Source: a virus. From it: DNA of 22,838 nucleotides. The position numbers and the translations under genes were made by a program. Shown one piece after another: positions 15,544 through 22,471 of this stretch (position 1 is the stretch's first letter; each line of letters begins with the position of its first letter). Location of the stretch: positions 1 through 22,838 of IMG/VR virus record IMGVR_UViG_3300030116_001031. One strand, given 5' to 3'. The notes below the pieces were generated by a model. That model had not been told where the DNA came from. It did not search any database and worked only from the letters and a program-made list of their open reading frames with translations.

Positions 15544-15861
15544 TTACTTCCACTCGCCCCCCTCTATATAGAAAACGTGTCTGTCTTTACGCTCGCCTAC
15601 TCCTTTAATGGGGGAAGTGATCATAAGCGCAGCAATCTTAGATTGCATCCACTGTGGCAGATCACTAACCGAATCATATTCTCCACGTATCTTCTCACAT
15701 ATACCTATACATACTACATCGACTTTATTCGAGGTAGGTTGTATGTAAACACGGTAAGAGTTGTCGTCAACCCATGAGAAGTATTTATTTTTAACTATAC
15801 GTAGTTCACGCCGAGAGCGAATGCCACTTCGCCCGAACCTCTCATGAAACAGAGTAGACAT
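15544..15861 (-). CDS. Hypothetical phage protein
   Basis: A 105-residue protein. The ATG at 15861 overlaps the 3' end of the preceding gene by 20 nt; the Shine-Dalgarno is weak. The N-terminus is basic (ERFGRSGIRSRRELRIVKNK), followed by beta-like segments SYRVYIQP and KVDVVCIGICEK, and an acidic/aromatic tail HVFYIEGGEWK. I recognise no domain. It is the last gene before the gap that holds the palindrome at 15492, so it probably ends a translational unit with the 293-residue gene upstream. Confidence 0.75.
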   Translation of the reverse strand: MSTLFHERFGRSGIRSRRELRIVKNKYFSWVDDNSYRVYIQPTSNKVDVVCIGICEKIRGEYDSVSDLPQWMQSKIAALMITSPIKGVGERKDRHVFYIEGGEWK

Positions 15862-16723
15862 AGTAAATATTGCTCACGTCTTTTGGTCTAAAACCTACAC
15901 CATCGCAGAACTGACCTTGAGGTAGAATATTAAGTTTCGCTATGCCTTCGGCTAAATGCTGTGGAAGATCCTCTGAGGTATACCATGTGCAATTCCCACC
16001 ATCCCAATAGTATTTATCTACCGTCACTTGAGGAATGACACCGAACTTATTATCACCAGAACGTGTCTGTGTAACATACACTACGTCTGCCAGGTGACGC
16101 TCACGCTTACGATTTCTGTAGTCATCTAGTTCTTCAAACATGGTAACAAGATTAAGTTTAAACTCCTGATCCACAAACTCATAACCTGTCTGTAATAAGT
16201 TTCTCAACTCTATCTCCAACGGAGATTTGTTTTCCACCCCATCATTTGATATGAAGTCTCGCGCTATCTTGTCACGACTTTTTGTAGACGCTTCGTGTCT
16301 TGTTTCTTTTATGGTAGAAAATTCTAGTCTGGCAGAGTTGAATGTTTCGTGCACTATCTCGTCAACAGCGTATGGCACTAGATACCTACAAGCGTTCTTC
16401 ACCGCTTTGTCAAAGTTAGTAGTAGCCGCAGAGTGCATCCGATCACTGTGTGCATATTTGCCGTTGTGTATCTTACGCGAAAACACTGTATACATATTTT
16501 TCTTTTCACCAGTATAGGAATAACTTTTGTACCCAACGTATCCCAAAGCATAGGGTTCTTGTTCACGATAAATGTAGTACTCTGAACCTTCAGTATTTCT
16601 AGCCTGATATGTAGCACCGATCTTTTTGCATATCGCCTGCGCTAGTTTGAAGCCTTCGTGATAGTCGTTTGTGTTGTATTCGTCTGCTAGTTTAAGCACT
16701 TCTGCTATTGTTGTTGCTCTCAT
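15842..16723 (-). CDS. Hypothetical phage protein, 293 residues
   Basis: ATG at 16723 is chosen because GGAG stands 6 nt before it; a longer in-frame TTG at 16735 overlaps that site. The protein is rich in Tyr, Lys and Glu. Segments include YYIYREQEPYALGYVGYKSY (about 49-68), a helical basic middle with ETRHEASTKSRDKIARDF, and a C-terminal region VVYVTQTRSGDNKFGVIPQV and WDGGNCTWYTSEDLP. No signal peptide, membrane segment or catalytic motif is evident. Its upstream gap has a palindrome and a structured leader, so it may begin its own controlled unit. Function is unknown. Confidence 0.8.
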   Translation of the reverse strand: MRATTIAEVLKLADEYNTNDYHEGFKLAQAICKKIGATYQARNTEGSEYYIYREQEPYALGYVGYKSYSYTGEKKNMYTVFSRKIHNGKYAHSDRMHSAATTNFDKAVKNACRYLVPYAVDEIVHETFNSARLEFSTIKETRHEASTKSRDKIARDFISNDGVENKSPLEIELRNLLQTGYEFVDQEFKLNLVTMFEELDDYRNRKRERHLADVVYVTQTRSGDNKFGVIPQVTVDKYYWDGGNCTWYTSEDLPQHLAEGIAKLNILPQGQFCDGVGFRPKDVSNIYYVYSVS

Positions 16724-16745
16724 AATTTTCTCCAATGTTAAGTTA

Positions 16746-16782
16746 AGTGTGCAGCCACTCGCAAGGTAACGAGCCTTACACT
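16746..16782 (-). promoter_or_regulatory. Structured leader in the gap before 15842-16723
   Basis: In the minus-strand RNA an outer AGUGU/ACACU stem (16778-16782 with 16746-16750) encloses a CUCG/CGAG stem. An alternative AAGG/CCUU pairing uses part of the same bases. The 135-bp gap 16724-16858 holds no gene. Mutually exclusive short stems hint at a leader switch but are short enough to be chance; I see no convincing sigma-70 promoter. Confidence 0.35.
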
Positions 16783-16845
16783 GACGCGGTTAAGAAGAAT
16801 AAACAATATCCGAAACTTCAACGCACTCACGCCTTACGACCAAGT

Positions 16846-16863
16846 GTTAGTCAGTTGACTAAC
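16846..16863. promoter_or_regulatory. 18-bp palindrome at a gene end, ahead of 15842-16723
   Basis: GTTAG-TCAGTTGA-CTAAC with 8-bp arms. On the minus strand the first half supplies the TAG stop of the 16859-17920 gene. The 135-bp gap that follows leads to the next gene, so an operator or transcription-control role is plausible. Confidence 0.75.
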
Positions 16864-17920
16864 CTTTGGGTTTTGTCATAAATCCTGCATTTCTATTTAT
16901 GAAGGAATTAAACTTGCTCCTCATTTTCTGTAAGTCCTCTTTTGTCTCGACATGCTTTACTGGATACTTGTACTCCCATCCAGTTGCTCCATACTCATAG
17001 TCTGCAATCTGAGTTGTAAACGAGACCCAGTAGTTCAAACGCATGGGATGTTTCTCATCACGTATTATCTCACGTGCACTTGTCGGTGTGAAATCATGAT
17101 GTGAGTAACCATCCTTGCTCCCATAGTATGAACGTAACTCTCTTGATTTATCTGTGTTATACTCATTACTCAAAGGTAGCAAAGGTGACATTGCCATACC
17201 CCATTCAAAGAGTTTGTTGATATCATCTTTGTACTCTTTCTTTAAGTTTTTGTTTACCTTCGGCTTTTGTGGCAGCATCTTACCAGATACTGGATCACGC
17301 ACCCACTTATCTCCAATCTTAATGTATACTAACGCAGAGTTGTCGTCTTTGGGTTGCATCCAATCTTTAAAATAATTCTCATCTTTGAACTCTTTGTAGT
17401 ATCCACGCGGTACAGTCTTACACTTAGCTAGATAATCTGCATTCACCGTTGTTCGTCCATGCAGAGAGACGTATTGAAGTGAGTTACCCATCACAAAAGT
17501 CATCCCACTTGGCATGTGTCTGTGTAAGAACGCATAGCGACCCATGGAATAACTAGAGTTACTACCAACACAATTTCGTATCTGAACTGTCTCAGTCCCA
17601 TCCTTGCGCTTACGCCAGACAATCGGTGCATAGTACTCCATCTTACCAAGCCTGTCCCAATGGGTGATTGTAGTCTTAGTCTTGTAGTCATACTCATGTA
17701 TCCCATAAGGTGTGAACTTGTCGTCACCTTCGTGATACCCATCGCTCAATGCGTAGCAGTTTCGGCTTATCTTAACGATACGCTCCCACTTACGTGCACG
17801 ATCACCGATAGGTCTGATGTCGTCCTCACGCTTGTGAAGTTTAGATACGAGAGGCTTGATGTTGTTGTACCACGCCTCGACCTCGTCGAACTTTAGAAAA
17901 TTTGAATATGTTAGTGCCAT
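16859..17920 (-). CDS. Hypothetical phage protein, 353 residues
   Basis: ATG at 17920 overlaps the previous stop as TAATG, with GGAGG about 8 nt upstream; an in-frame ATG at 17935 contains that Shine-Dalgarno and is rejected. The protein is aromatic and basic. Notable stretches are IVKISRNCYALSDGYHEGDD, TITHWDRLGKMEYYAPIVWR, a Gly/Ser/Tyr patch NCVGSNSSYSMGRYAFLHRH and VMGNSLQYVSLHGRTTV. The C-terminal third has YWVSFTTQIADYEYGATGWE. I recognise no catalytic motif or family. Its TAG stop is part of the palindrome at 16846-16863. The neighbouring 293-residue protein has a similar Tyr-rich makeup, but I cannot show homology. Confidence 0.82.
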   Translation of the reverse strand: MALTYSNFLKFDEVEAWYNNIKPLVSKLHKREDDIRPIGDRARKWERIVKISRNCYALSDGYHEGDDKFTPYGIHEYDYKTKTTITHWDRLGKMEYYAPIVWRKRKDGTETVQIRNCVGSNSSYSMGRYAFLHRHMPSGMTFVMGNSLQYVSLHGRTTVNADYLAKCKTVPRGYYKEFKDENYFKDWMQPKDDNSALVYIKIGDKWVRDPVSGKMLPQKPKVNKNLKKEYKDDINKLFEWGMAMSPLLPLSNEYNTDKSRELRSYYGSKDGYSHHDFTPTSAREIIRDEKHPMRLNYWVSFTTQIADYEYGATGWEYKYPVKHVETKEDLQKMRSKFNSFINRNAGFMTKPKG

Positions 17921-18141
17921 TACTTTATCCTCCATACACGCATCTCACGTGTCTCTGGGTTAATTGTTTTAGATTGAGTTTTTATTCCTGCGGCTTTCGC
18001 AGCTTGCCACATTACATTACGCAGATAATTTGGAATTACGAAACTGTCTCCGACCTCCAAACTTTCGAGTGTTAGTCTCAACTCACCTTTTTTATCTGCG
18101 CCTTTCTTTGGGATTGGTATACCTTTTTCTACTTTAAACAT
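17920..18141 (-). CDS. Small conserved-type phage protein, paralogue of the 4590-4808 product
   Basis: A 73-residue protein. ATG at 18141 has AAGGAGAACAACA directly upstream; the longer frame to 18192 lacks such a site. Motifs: LESLEVGDSFVIP (25-37), a short helix AAKAAGIKTQ (47-56) and MRVWRIK at the end. The 72-residue protein at 4590-4808 has DVGWSFFIP, KTQ and RVWR in the same order and spacing, which indicates duplication. The codons for VWRI also form the Shine-Dalgarno (TATGGAGG) of the next gene. Function is unknown; the compact basic fold could bind nucleic acid. Confidence 0.82.
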   Translation of the reverse strand: MFKVEKGIPIPKKGADKKGELRLTLESLEVGDSFVIPNYLRNVMWQAAKAAGIKTQSKTINPETREMRVWRIK

Positions 18142-18346
18142 TGTTGTTCTCCTTATTATATAACCAAAGAATATCTTTTTCTTGAACGCCAAAAGTATAG
18201 CGAGTTGGTTTGTCTCCTTTATTCGCCATAAACCACTTTTGATCTGTTTTGTCTTTGTACTCGCCGTGAACGTAAATTCTCATTGGCATGTGTTTTTCAA
18301 CACCACCAAACCAGAGAGCATGGGTAAAAGTATTTTCTACCACCAT
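18134..18346 (-). CDS. Hypothetical small protein, 70 residues
   Basis: ATG at 18346 with GGAG 10 nt upstream; it starts within the last codons of the 29-residue membrane microprotein. Sequence features: THALWFGGVEKHMPMRIYVH, a basic middle DKTDQKWFMANKGDKPTRYT and FGVQEKDILWLYNKENNNV. The final residues NKENNNV are coded by the Shine-Dalgarno leader of the next gene, so the two overlap by 8 nt and are probably coupled. No known domain is recognised. Confidence 0.72.
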   Translation of the reverse strand: MVVENTFTHALWFGGVEKHMPMRIYVHGEYKDKTDQKWFMANKGDKPTRYTFGVQEKDILWLYNKENNNV

Positions 18347-18426
18347 TGTAAAACTACTCCTATAATCCAGAGCATCACGGCAATGAACGTAATTGCCGCA
18401 ATGATCCAATCTTGCCAATCAATCAT
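18337..18426 (-). CDS. 29-residue single-span membrane microprotein
   Basis: ATG at 18426 overlaps the stop of the metallopeptidase/VWA gene as ATGA and has GGAGG 7 nt upstream; the frame ends at TAG 18339-18337. The peptide has a short polar start, MIDWQDW, then a continuous hydrophobic segment of about 20 residues (IIAAITFIAVMLWIIGVVL) and QWW at the end. That is one transmembrane helix with tryptophans at both membrane boundaries. Coupling to the upstream cassette suggests it is made with it. A membrane anchor, a small holin-like or a superinfection-exclusion peptide are possibilities, none shown. Confidence 0.7.
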   Translation of the reverse strand: MIDWQDWIIAAITFIAVMLWIIGVVLQWW

Positions 18427-19682
18427 TGTATGTCCTCCGAATCCACATGTAAGACTGCGCCATGATCTGGTGTGGCGTTAGGATTATCAACGATCACCCA
18501 CAACACAGGATGATCCCACTCACCCCAACCACCATACAAGTGTCCGTCTGTGAATACGATTGAGGCTTGCGGTTCGATCTTATGCTGTTTGAGATACTCA
18601 GGCACACACCTTACGTCAGTGCCACCGCCGCCGACAGGTTTTGTTTTAGATGCAACGTCAGCTATCTCAGCGCCCACGTACTTCTCATAGCCACATACCT
18701 GTGTGTCCCAATAGCTTACATGCAGCTCGTCAGGTTTAACTTGTTCACAGATTGCAGCCAACTCACTGATCATGATCTGCTGTTCACGTGCGCCAATAGA
18801 CCCAGACATGTCGTTGTGTTCTGCGAGACACGTCACCGTTTCTTGTACACCGCTCGGCATAGCAATACGCTTACTGATGTATCTACGGTTTAGTCTTTTG
18901 AAAGTACTGAAATCTTTGCCTGTGCATGTATTCTGAACAAACTCACGCAACGCTTGACGCCAATCGACTTTTGTTTTTAGCAACTCGTCAAGGTCACGAT
19001 TACCACCGCTCCCAACCTTGCCTGCAATCGTACTGCCTTGGCGCACCGCCTCGTCGATATCACGTTCCAACTCACGCTTATCTTCCTCAGTCATTTCTTC
19101 GGCTGCTTCCCAATCGTGATCATCGAATGGTTGTTGACCTTGCTCGTTAGTCGGTTGACTAACATCACCATCTGCGTCACCATCACCGCCACGACCACCG
19201 TCACCGCCACGACCACCGTCACCACCGCCACGGCTTGGGGGCAACAAGTTAAACACTTCCTGTGTATTCATACCCACGTATTGTCTATCATAACACCCGC
19301 TTTCCAAGACGCCTGTCATTGTAGCAAACCCATCTTGACTGAACTCATCTACAATCTTGATGTTGATCACATGGTCTGCCGCTCTGTTAGTACGATCTGC
19401 GTCTTTCTTCCAGAGATGTTTCCACGTGGTTAGATGCTTGAACAATTTGTGATATACCTCATGTAGCACAAGAAACCGCAACTCGGCATCGTTTAGACTA
19501 GCCACAAACGCACGGTTGTAGAACTCGTCTTTACCGTTTGTGTATGCGGTTCGATGTTTTGGATTGTCGGTAATCTCACGCCTACCGATCATCAGCACCG
19601 CAGATAGATATGGTGCTTTGTCCATGATTTTGACAACGGCTTTTGACAGCCGCTGTTCTTCTGTTAGATTTCCTAGAAACAT
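18423..19682 (-). CDS. DUF2201-type protein: HExxH metallopeptidase-like domain plus VWA-like domain
   Basis: A 419-residue protein. The N-terminal domain has HEVYHKLFKH (HExxH at 74-78), then NRAADHVINIKI (99-110), the arrangement seen in the DUF2201 'putative metallopeptidase' family. A Gly/Asp/Arg-rich linker (151-173) is encoded by tandem repeats. The C-terminal VWA-like domain has a MIDAS-type DMSGS (291-295), GGGGTD (351-356, Thr 355) and IVFTDG (375-380). ATG at 19682 has AAGGAG 8 nt upstream. It directly follows a MoxR-type ATPase gene; such ATPases act on VWA partners as chaperone-like machines. Both the zinc and MIDAS sites look intact. The substrate is unknown. Confidence 0.9.
   Translation of the reverse strand: MFLGNLTEEQRLSKAVVKIMDKAPYLSAVLMIGRREITDNPKHRTAYTNGKDEFYNRAFVASLNDAELRFLVLHEVYHKLFKHLTTWKHLWKKDADRTNRAADHVINIKIVDEFSQDGFATMTGVLESGCYDRQYVGMNTQEVFNLLPPSRGGGDGGRGGDGGRGGDGDADGDVSQPTNEQGQQPFDDHDWEAAEEMTEEDKRELERDIDEAVRQGSTIAGKVGSGGNRDLDELLKTKVDWRQALREFVQNTCTGKDFSTFKRLNRRYISKRIAMPSGVQETVTCLAEHNDMSGSIGAREQQIMISELAAICEQVKPDELHVSYWDTQVCGYEKYVGAEIADVASKTKPVGGGGTDVRCVPEYLKQHKIEPQASIVFTDGHLYGGWGEWDHPVLWVIVDNPNATPDHGAVLHVDSEDIQ
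19146..19163. repeat. 18-bp palindrome, copy in the metallopeptidase/VWA gene
   Basis: GTTAG-TCGGTTGA-CTAAC with 7-bp arms. It codes for VSQPTN in the linker between the two domains of that protein. Confidence 0.7.
19188..19223. repeat. Two perfect 18-bp tandem repeats in the VWA-protein linker
   Basis: The unit GCCACGACCACCGTCACC occurs twice head to tail (19188-19205 and 19206-19223), with partial copies on both sides. On the minus strand it codes for GGDGGR repeats of the interdomain linker. Length variation by slippage would change the linker by six residues without a frameshift. Confidence 0.85.
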
Positions 19683-19694
19683 TAGTTGTTCTCC

Positions 19695-20786
19695 TTATAC
19701 TTTATCTGCTGCAAACATGTAGTTGTTTGCCATTGCCCAGTCGGTGAATTTCTTGTTAGTCATCACCATCGATTGCTTGCTGTACTTCGGTGAAGCAACG
19801 TTGTTAGCAAACAAGCCCTGTGTCTCAGGGTCTAGTCGATCAAGGTAATCCATCCACGCATTGAGCCAGTCTTTCTCCAGACTTGCCAGTGTACGATACA
19901 CGACCATGACTTTTGCCGCCGCCGTATCAGGCACAAGCGCATTCTTTGGATCGTCTTTGATAGACTGAAGCGTAGGTAGTTTGTCGGCTAGTCGTATGAA
20001 CGCCATGAGATCCTTCGCACCGCGCTGACCGATTGTACCTATCAGTGCTGCCGTCAACTGTACGTCACTCAGGTGTGCACGTTTCTGTAAGATGCGCGAT
20101 GCTTTCTCACCTGAACGTGGCGTGAAGAAATGCTTACGACCCACGGCTTTGGGATGAAAGATAAACTCGTTCTCGTCTGGGTCTTTCACATTCTCCCACG
20201 GATAGAACAACTGTGGATTGTCCTTGACCCAAGCAAGTAAGAGGTGATCAATGCCATTACTGATACCCCACTCGATCCAGTCCATATGACTTAACTTACG
20301 CAGAGTAATCTCTGTGATACGATTGTACTGATGCGGTTGCAGTATGTCACCGACACCCTCACCACTTTTGTTAGTCGTCGCAAAGACAATACTATCTGGG
20401 TGAAGTTTGTAGCCACCCATCTTACGCTCGTACATGAATAAGTTGAGCGCATTCTTGACCGATGGATTAGCCTTGCCATACTCGTCGATCATAACAATGA
20501 CAGGCTTGTTTAGGTGTAAGCCCATCTCTTCGTTAGGCACGAACCTAACGTACCCATCGTTTGCCGAGTTAAGATCAGGCAACGCCATGTCGCCCAAGTC
20601 TTTGTTTGTTGCGTCAAAGTACACAGGTACGTGTTCTGGAAACCGCTCCGATAGCATATCGAGTAGCGATGATTTACCTTGACCCATATCACCAGTGATT
20701 AGGAAAGTGATATCTTGACCCAGTTCTGCAAGTAGTCCTTCGGTTTCGTACAGATCTAGGTTGTACATGTTTTGTGCTGTATTCAT
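19695..20786 (-). CDS. MoxR/CbbQ-type AAA+ ATPase
   Basis: A 363-residue ATPase. ATG at 20786 follows GGAGG by 8 nt; an in-frame TTG at 20801 is inside the Shine-Dalgarno region. Motifs: Walker A GDMGQGKS (32-39), Walker B VIVMIDE (96-102) and sensor 1 FATTN (135-139), with HQYNRITEI further on as in the CbbQ/MoxR group. The C-terminal half is helical and lacks other recognisable domains. MoxR-type ATPases remodel or activate partner proteins together with VWA-domain proteins. The gene lies between a DUF3150-like and a VWA/metallopeptidase gene, the partner arrangement expected for such a machine. Role in infection is unknown. Confidence 0.92.
   Translation of the reverse strand: MNTAQNMYNLDLYETEGLLAELGQDITFLITGDMGQGKSSLLDMLSERFPEHVPVYFDATNKDLGDMALPDLNSANDGYVRFVPNEEMGLHLNKPVIVMIDEYGKANPSVKNALNLFMYERKMGGYKLHPDSIVFATTNKSGEGVGDILQPHQYNRITEITLRKLSHMDWIEWGISNGIDHLLLAWVKDNPQLFYPWENVKDPDENEFIFHPKAVGRKHFFTPRSGEKASRILQKRAHLSDVQLTAALIGTIGQRGAKDLMAFIRLADKLPTLQSIKDDPKNALVPDTAAAKVMVVYRTLASLEKDWLNAWMDYLDRLDPETQGLFANNVASPKYSKQSMVMTNKKFTDWAMANNYMFAADKV
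20532..20549. repeat. 18-bp palindrome, copy in the AAA+ gene
   Basis: GTTAG-GCACGAAC-CTAAC with 6-bp arms. The sixth pair is G/C here where most copies have T/A, so pairing is kept. It codes for VRFVPN before the Walker B motif. Confidence 0.6.
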
Positions 20787-20808
20787 AATGTTGTCCTCCA
20801 AAGACTGT

Positions 20809-21753
20809 TTATATATCTAATGACGGTAGGTTAGCGATTGCTTTGTCCACCGCCTGTTTGGTTTCGGCACGGAAGTAGTCGTCCTCACGCAGTGCATCAG
20901 GTGTGACTCCCACGAGTGCTTCTTCTAGTTGATCAGCCATAGCTGTCATTCGCGTCGAGTTAGCCACGTTACTAACACGCAGCAGTTCGACCATATCGGT
21001 GACGTTTGACACAAGCGTATCACGAAAAACTTTTTTGTTTTCCTTATCTGTGTAGTCGAGTTTATCTGACATGTTTTTCAATACCTTGTACAGACGTTCC
21101 CATATGTCATTCATTGCTCTCTTTGTTTTCTCCTCATAGTAGTTGACATAGCTAGTTTGTAATTCTGCGATAGCTTCTTTCGGCAAGTCCACACGGAAGT
21201 CGCCGCTCTCTGGTAGAGGTGAGTAAGTTATCACACATTTGAATTTGCTGAGTAATTCTTCGACTGATGGATAGTCACTTGGATCGTACATATCACCAAG
21301 GTGAACTTGTGCCTCAGCGTGCTCAAGTACGTAATCATCACCAAACGTATCTACCAGTGCATAGAATTTGTTTTGCAGTGCAGTCATTTCGCTGTGATAC
21401 TTCATGTACATTGCTGTGGTTAGTAGACGATCACCTTTATCTGCCCAAGGCATAGTCATATGTGTATGTGTGCGGTGCATCAAAGATGCGTGCTCGATGA
21501 TCGCTTTGAGTGCATCACTGTTTGGCAACAACTTTTTATGTACGTTAGCTGCGCCACGCTCTGCGCCATTCGATGCAACAATATCGGCTGACGCTTTCTT
21601 GTCGTGCTTACGACCTTCCCACTTTGAGATGTTCACAGTCACAAGCATTGCGCTTGATGAAAGTGTTGCGGTGTTGTTAGTCAACTGACTAACGCTTTGC
21701 ATTAGTTCGGCTTTACCTTCGCCCATTGGGGCGTCTATCATTTGTATATTCAC
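20809..21753 (-). CDS. DUF3150-like protein of the ATPase/VWA cassette
   Basis: A 314-residue protein. GTG at 21753 overlaps the preceding stop as GTGA and has GGAG 7 nt upstream. The segment MLVTVNISKWEGRKHDKKAS (36-55), then THMTMPWADKGDRLLTTAMYMKY (about 97-119), looks like the DUF3150 family, which I recall from phages alongside CobS/MoxR-type ATPases and VWA proteins. The rest is helical, with a charged central coiled-coil-like region (YYEEKTKRAMNDIWERLYKV). The family call is from memory of its pattern and is moderately sure. It probably forms the third component of the ATPase-VWA machine. Two palindromes lie in it, one near the 5' end. Confidence 0.75.
   Translation of the reverse strand: MNIQMIDAPMGEGKAELMQSVSQLTNNTATLSSSAMLVTVNISKWEGRKHDKKASADIVASNGAERGAANVHKKLLPNSDALKAIIEHASLMHRTHTHMTMPWADKGDRLLTTAMYMKYHSEMTALQNKFYALVDTFGDDYVLEHAEAQVHLGDMYDPSDYPSVEELLSKFKCVITYSPLPESGDFRVDLPKEAIAELQTSYVNYYEEKTKRAMNDIWERLYKVLKNMSDKLDYTDKENKKVFRDTLVSNVTDMVELLRVSNVANSTRMTAMADQLEEALVGVTPDALREDDYFRAETKQAVDKAIANLPSLDI
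20959..20976. repeat. 18-bp palindrome, degenerate copy in the DUF3150-like gene
   Basis: GTTAG-CCACGTTA-CTAAC. The outer five pairs are intact and the sixth and seventh mismatch. It codes for VSNVAN. Confidence 0.55.
21676..21693. repeat. 18-bp palindrome near the 5' end of the DUF3150-like gene
   Basis: GTTAG-TCAACTGA-CTAAC with 8-bp arms, identical to the copy at 12193. It codes for VSQLTN at residues 20-25, about 60 nt after the GTG start. Confidence 0.8.
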
Positions 21754-21953
21754 TTTAGTTCTCCATTATCTAAAAGTTCTAGTTCAAAGTTTATTAATTG
21801 TTTGGCGTTACGCCTAGCTTCGCGGTTCGCTTGTGTCTTTATAAATGCTGAACACTTACGGCTACCGCTTGGGTTTGGGGAATGTTTCCTATCCCCCAAA
21901 TGATACTTCACCTGTGTTAACCAGTGAGTACTTACTCTTAACTTGGGCATCAT
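21750..21953 (-). CDS. Small basic protein, hypothetical
   Basis: A 67-residue protein from ATG at 21953 (TAATG overlap with the phosphatase stop; GGGG 7 nt upstream), with a second ATG at 21950. The N-terminal part is basic, with WLTQVKYHLGDRKHSPNPSG, one Cys, and a C-terminal helix QANREARRNAKQLINFELEL. The end codes for the Shine-Dalgarno of the DUF3150-like gene (GDNGELK region). No known family is recognised. A basic helix of this type could bind nucleic acid or act as a small adaptor for the cassette that follows. Confidence 0.75.
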   Translation of the reverse strand: MMPKLRVSTHWLTQVKYHLGDRKHSPNPSGSRKCSAFIKTQANREARRNAKQLINFELELLDNGELK

Positions 21954-22453
21954 TAAAAATCCCCTTCTGCTACTTGAAAACAAGTGAGACCGTTACGTCT
22001 CCACATATCGACCACTTGATCGCGGTCATCTAACACGAAAAGCACACGGTCTTTATCTATGTACTTGTCGAGTATCTCTTGTTTAACAATGTCATCACGA
22101 CGAAAGTCTCCATCCTGACGCATGTATAATGAAGCCCCTGATTTATCAGCCCCAAACAAGTTTGTGTGTTTGTACAGCCATTCTATCGTATCTAGGCGGC
22201 AACGCTCTGGTCTGCCAGAACTGAAAATTATTTTGAAGTCCTCGAATTGAAAACGCTCAAGCACTTCCAACACAGGCTCGTTGACTGTGTCATTCGGGAC
22301 ACCGTTGAAAAACGAATCCCAATCTTTACGTGGGTAAATTATGTCACCACTGTTGGCAACGCGTGGCGCTCCCTCTGCTACTTGCACAAAGTGCAATCGG
22401 TGATCGATGTTACATAGCGTACCATCTAAATCACATACAATTATATCTTTCAT
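21953..22453 (-). CDS. HAD-superfamily 3'-phosphatase, like the phosphatase domain of T4 Pnkp
   Basis: A 166-residue protein. ATG at 22453 is chosen for its AAGGAGAACAAC leader; an in-frame start at 22480 lies inside the palindrome. HAD motifs: DLDGT (D8 nucleophile, D10 general acid), SSG (78-80), K124 and LDDR (D142, D143). The stretch FRRDDIVKQEI, then DDRDQVVDMWRRNGLTCFQV and AEGDF closely follows the C-terminal phosphatase half of T4 polynucleotide kinase/phosphatase. The kinase half is absent. Expected reaction: removal of 3' or 2',3'-cyclic phosphate from nucleic acid ends, for repair of cut tRNA or DNA. No ligase or kinase gene is in the window. Confidence 0.9.
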   Translation of the reverse strand: MKDIIVCDLDGTLCNIDHRLHFVQVAEGAPRVANSGDIIYPRKDWDSFFNGVPNDTVNEPVLEVLERFQFEDFKIIFSSGRPERCRLDTIEWLYKHTNLFGADKSGASLYMRQDGDFRRDDIVKQEILDKYIDKDRVLFVLDDRDQVVDMWRRNGLTCFQVAEGDF

Positions 22454-22471
22454 TGTTGTTCTCCTTGTTGT

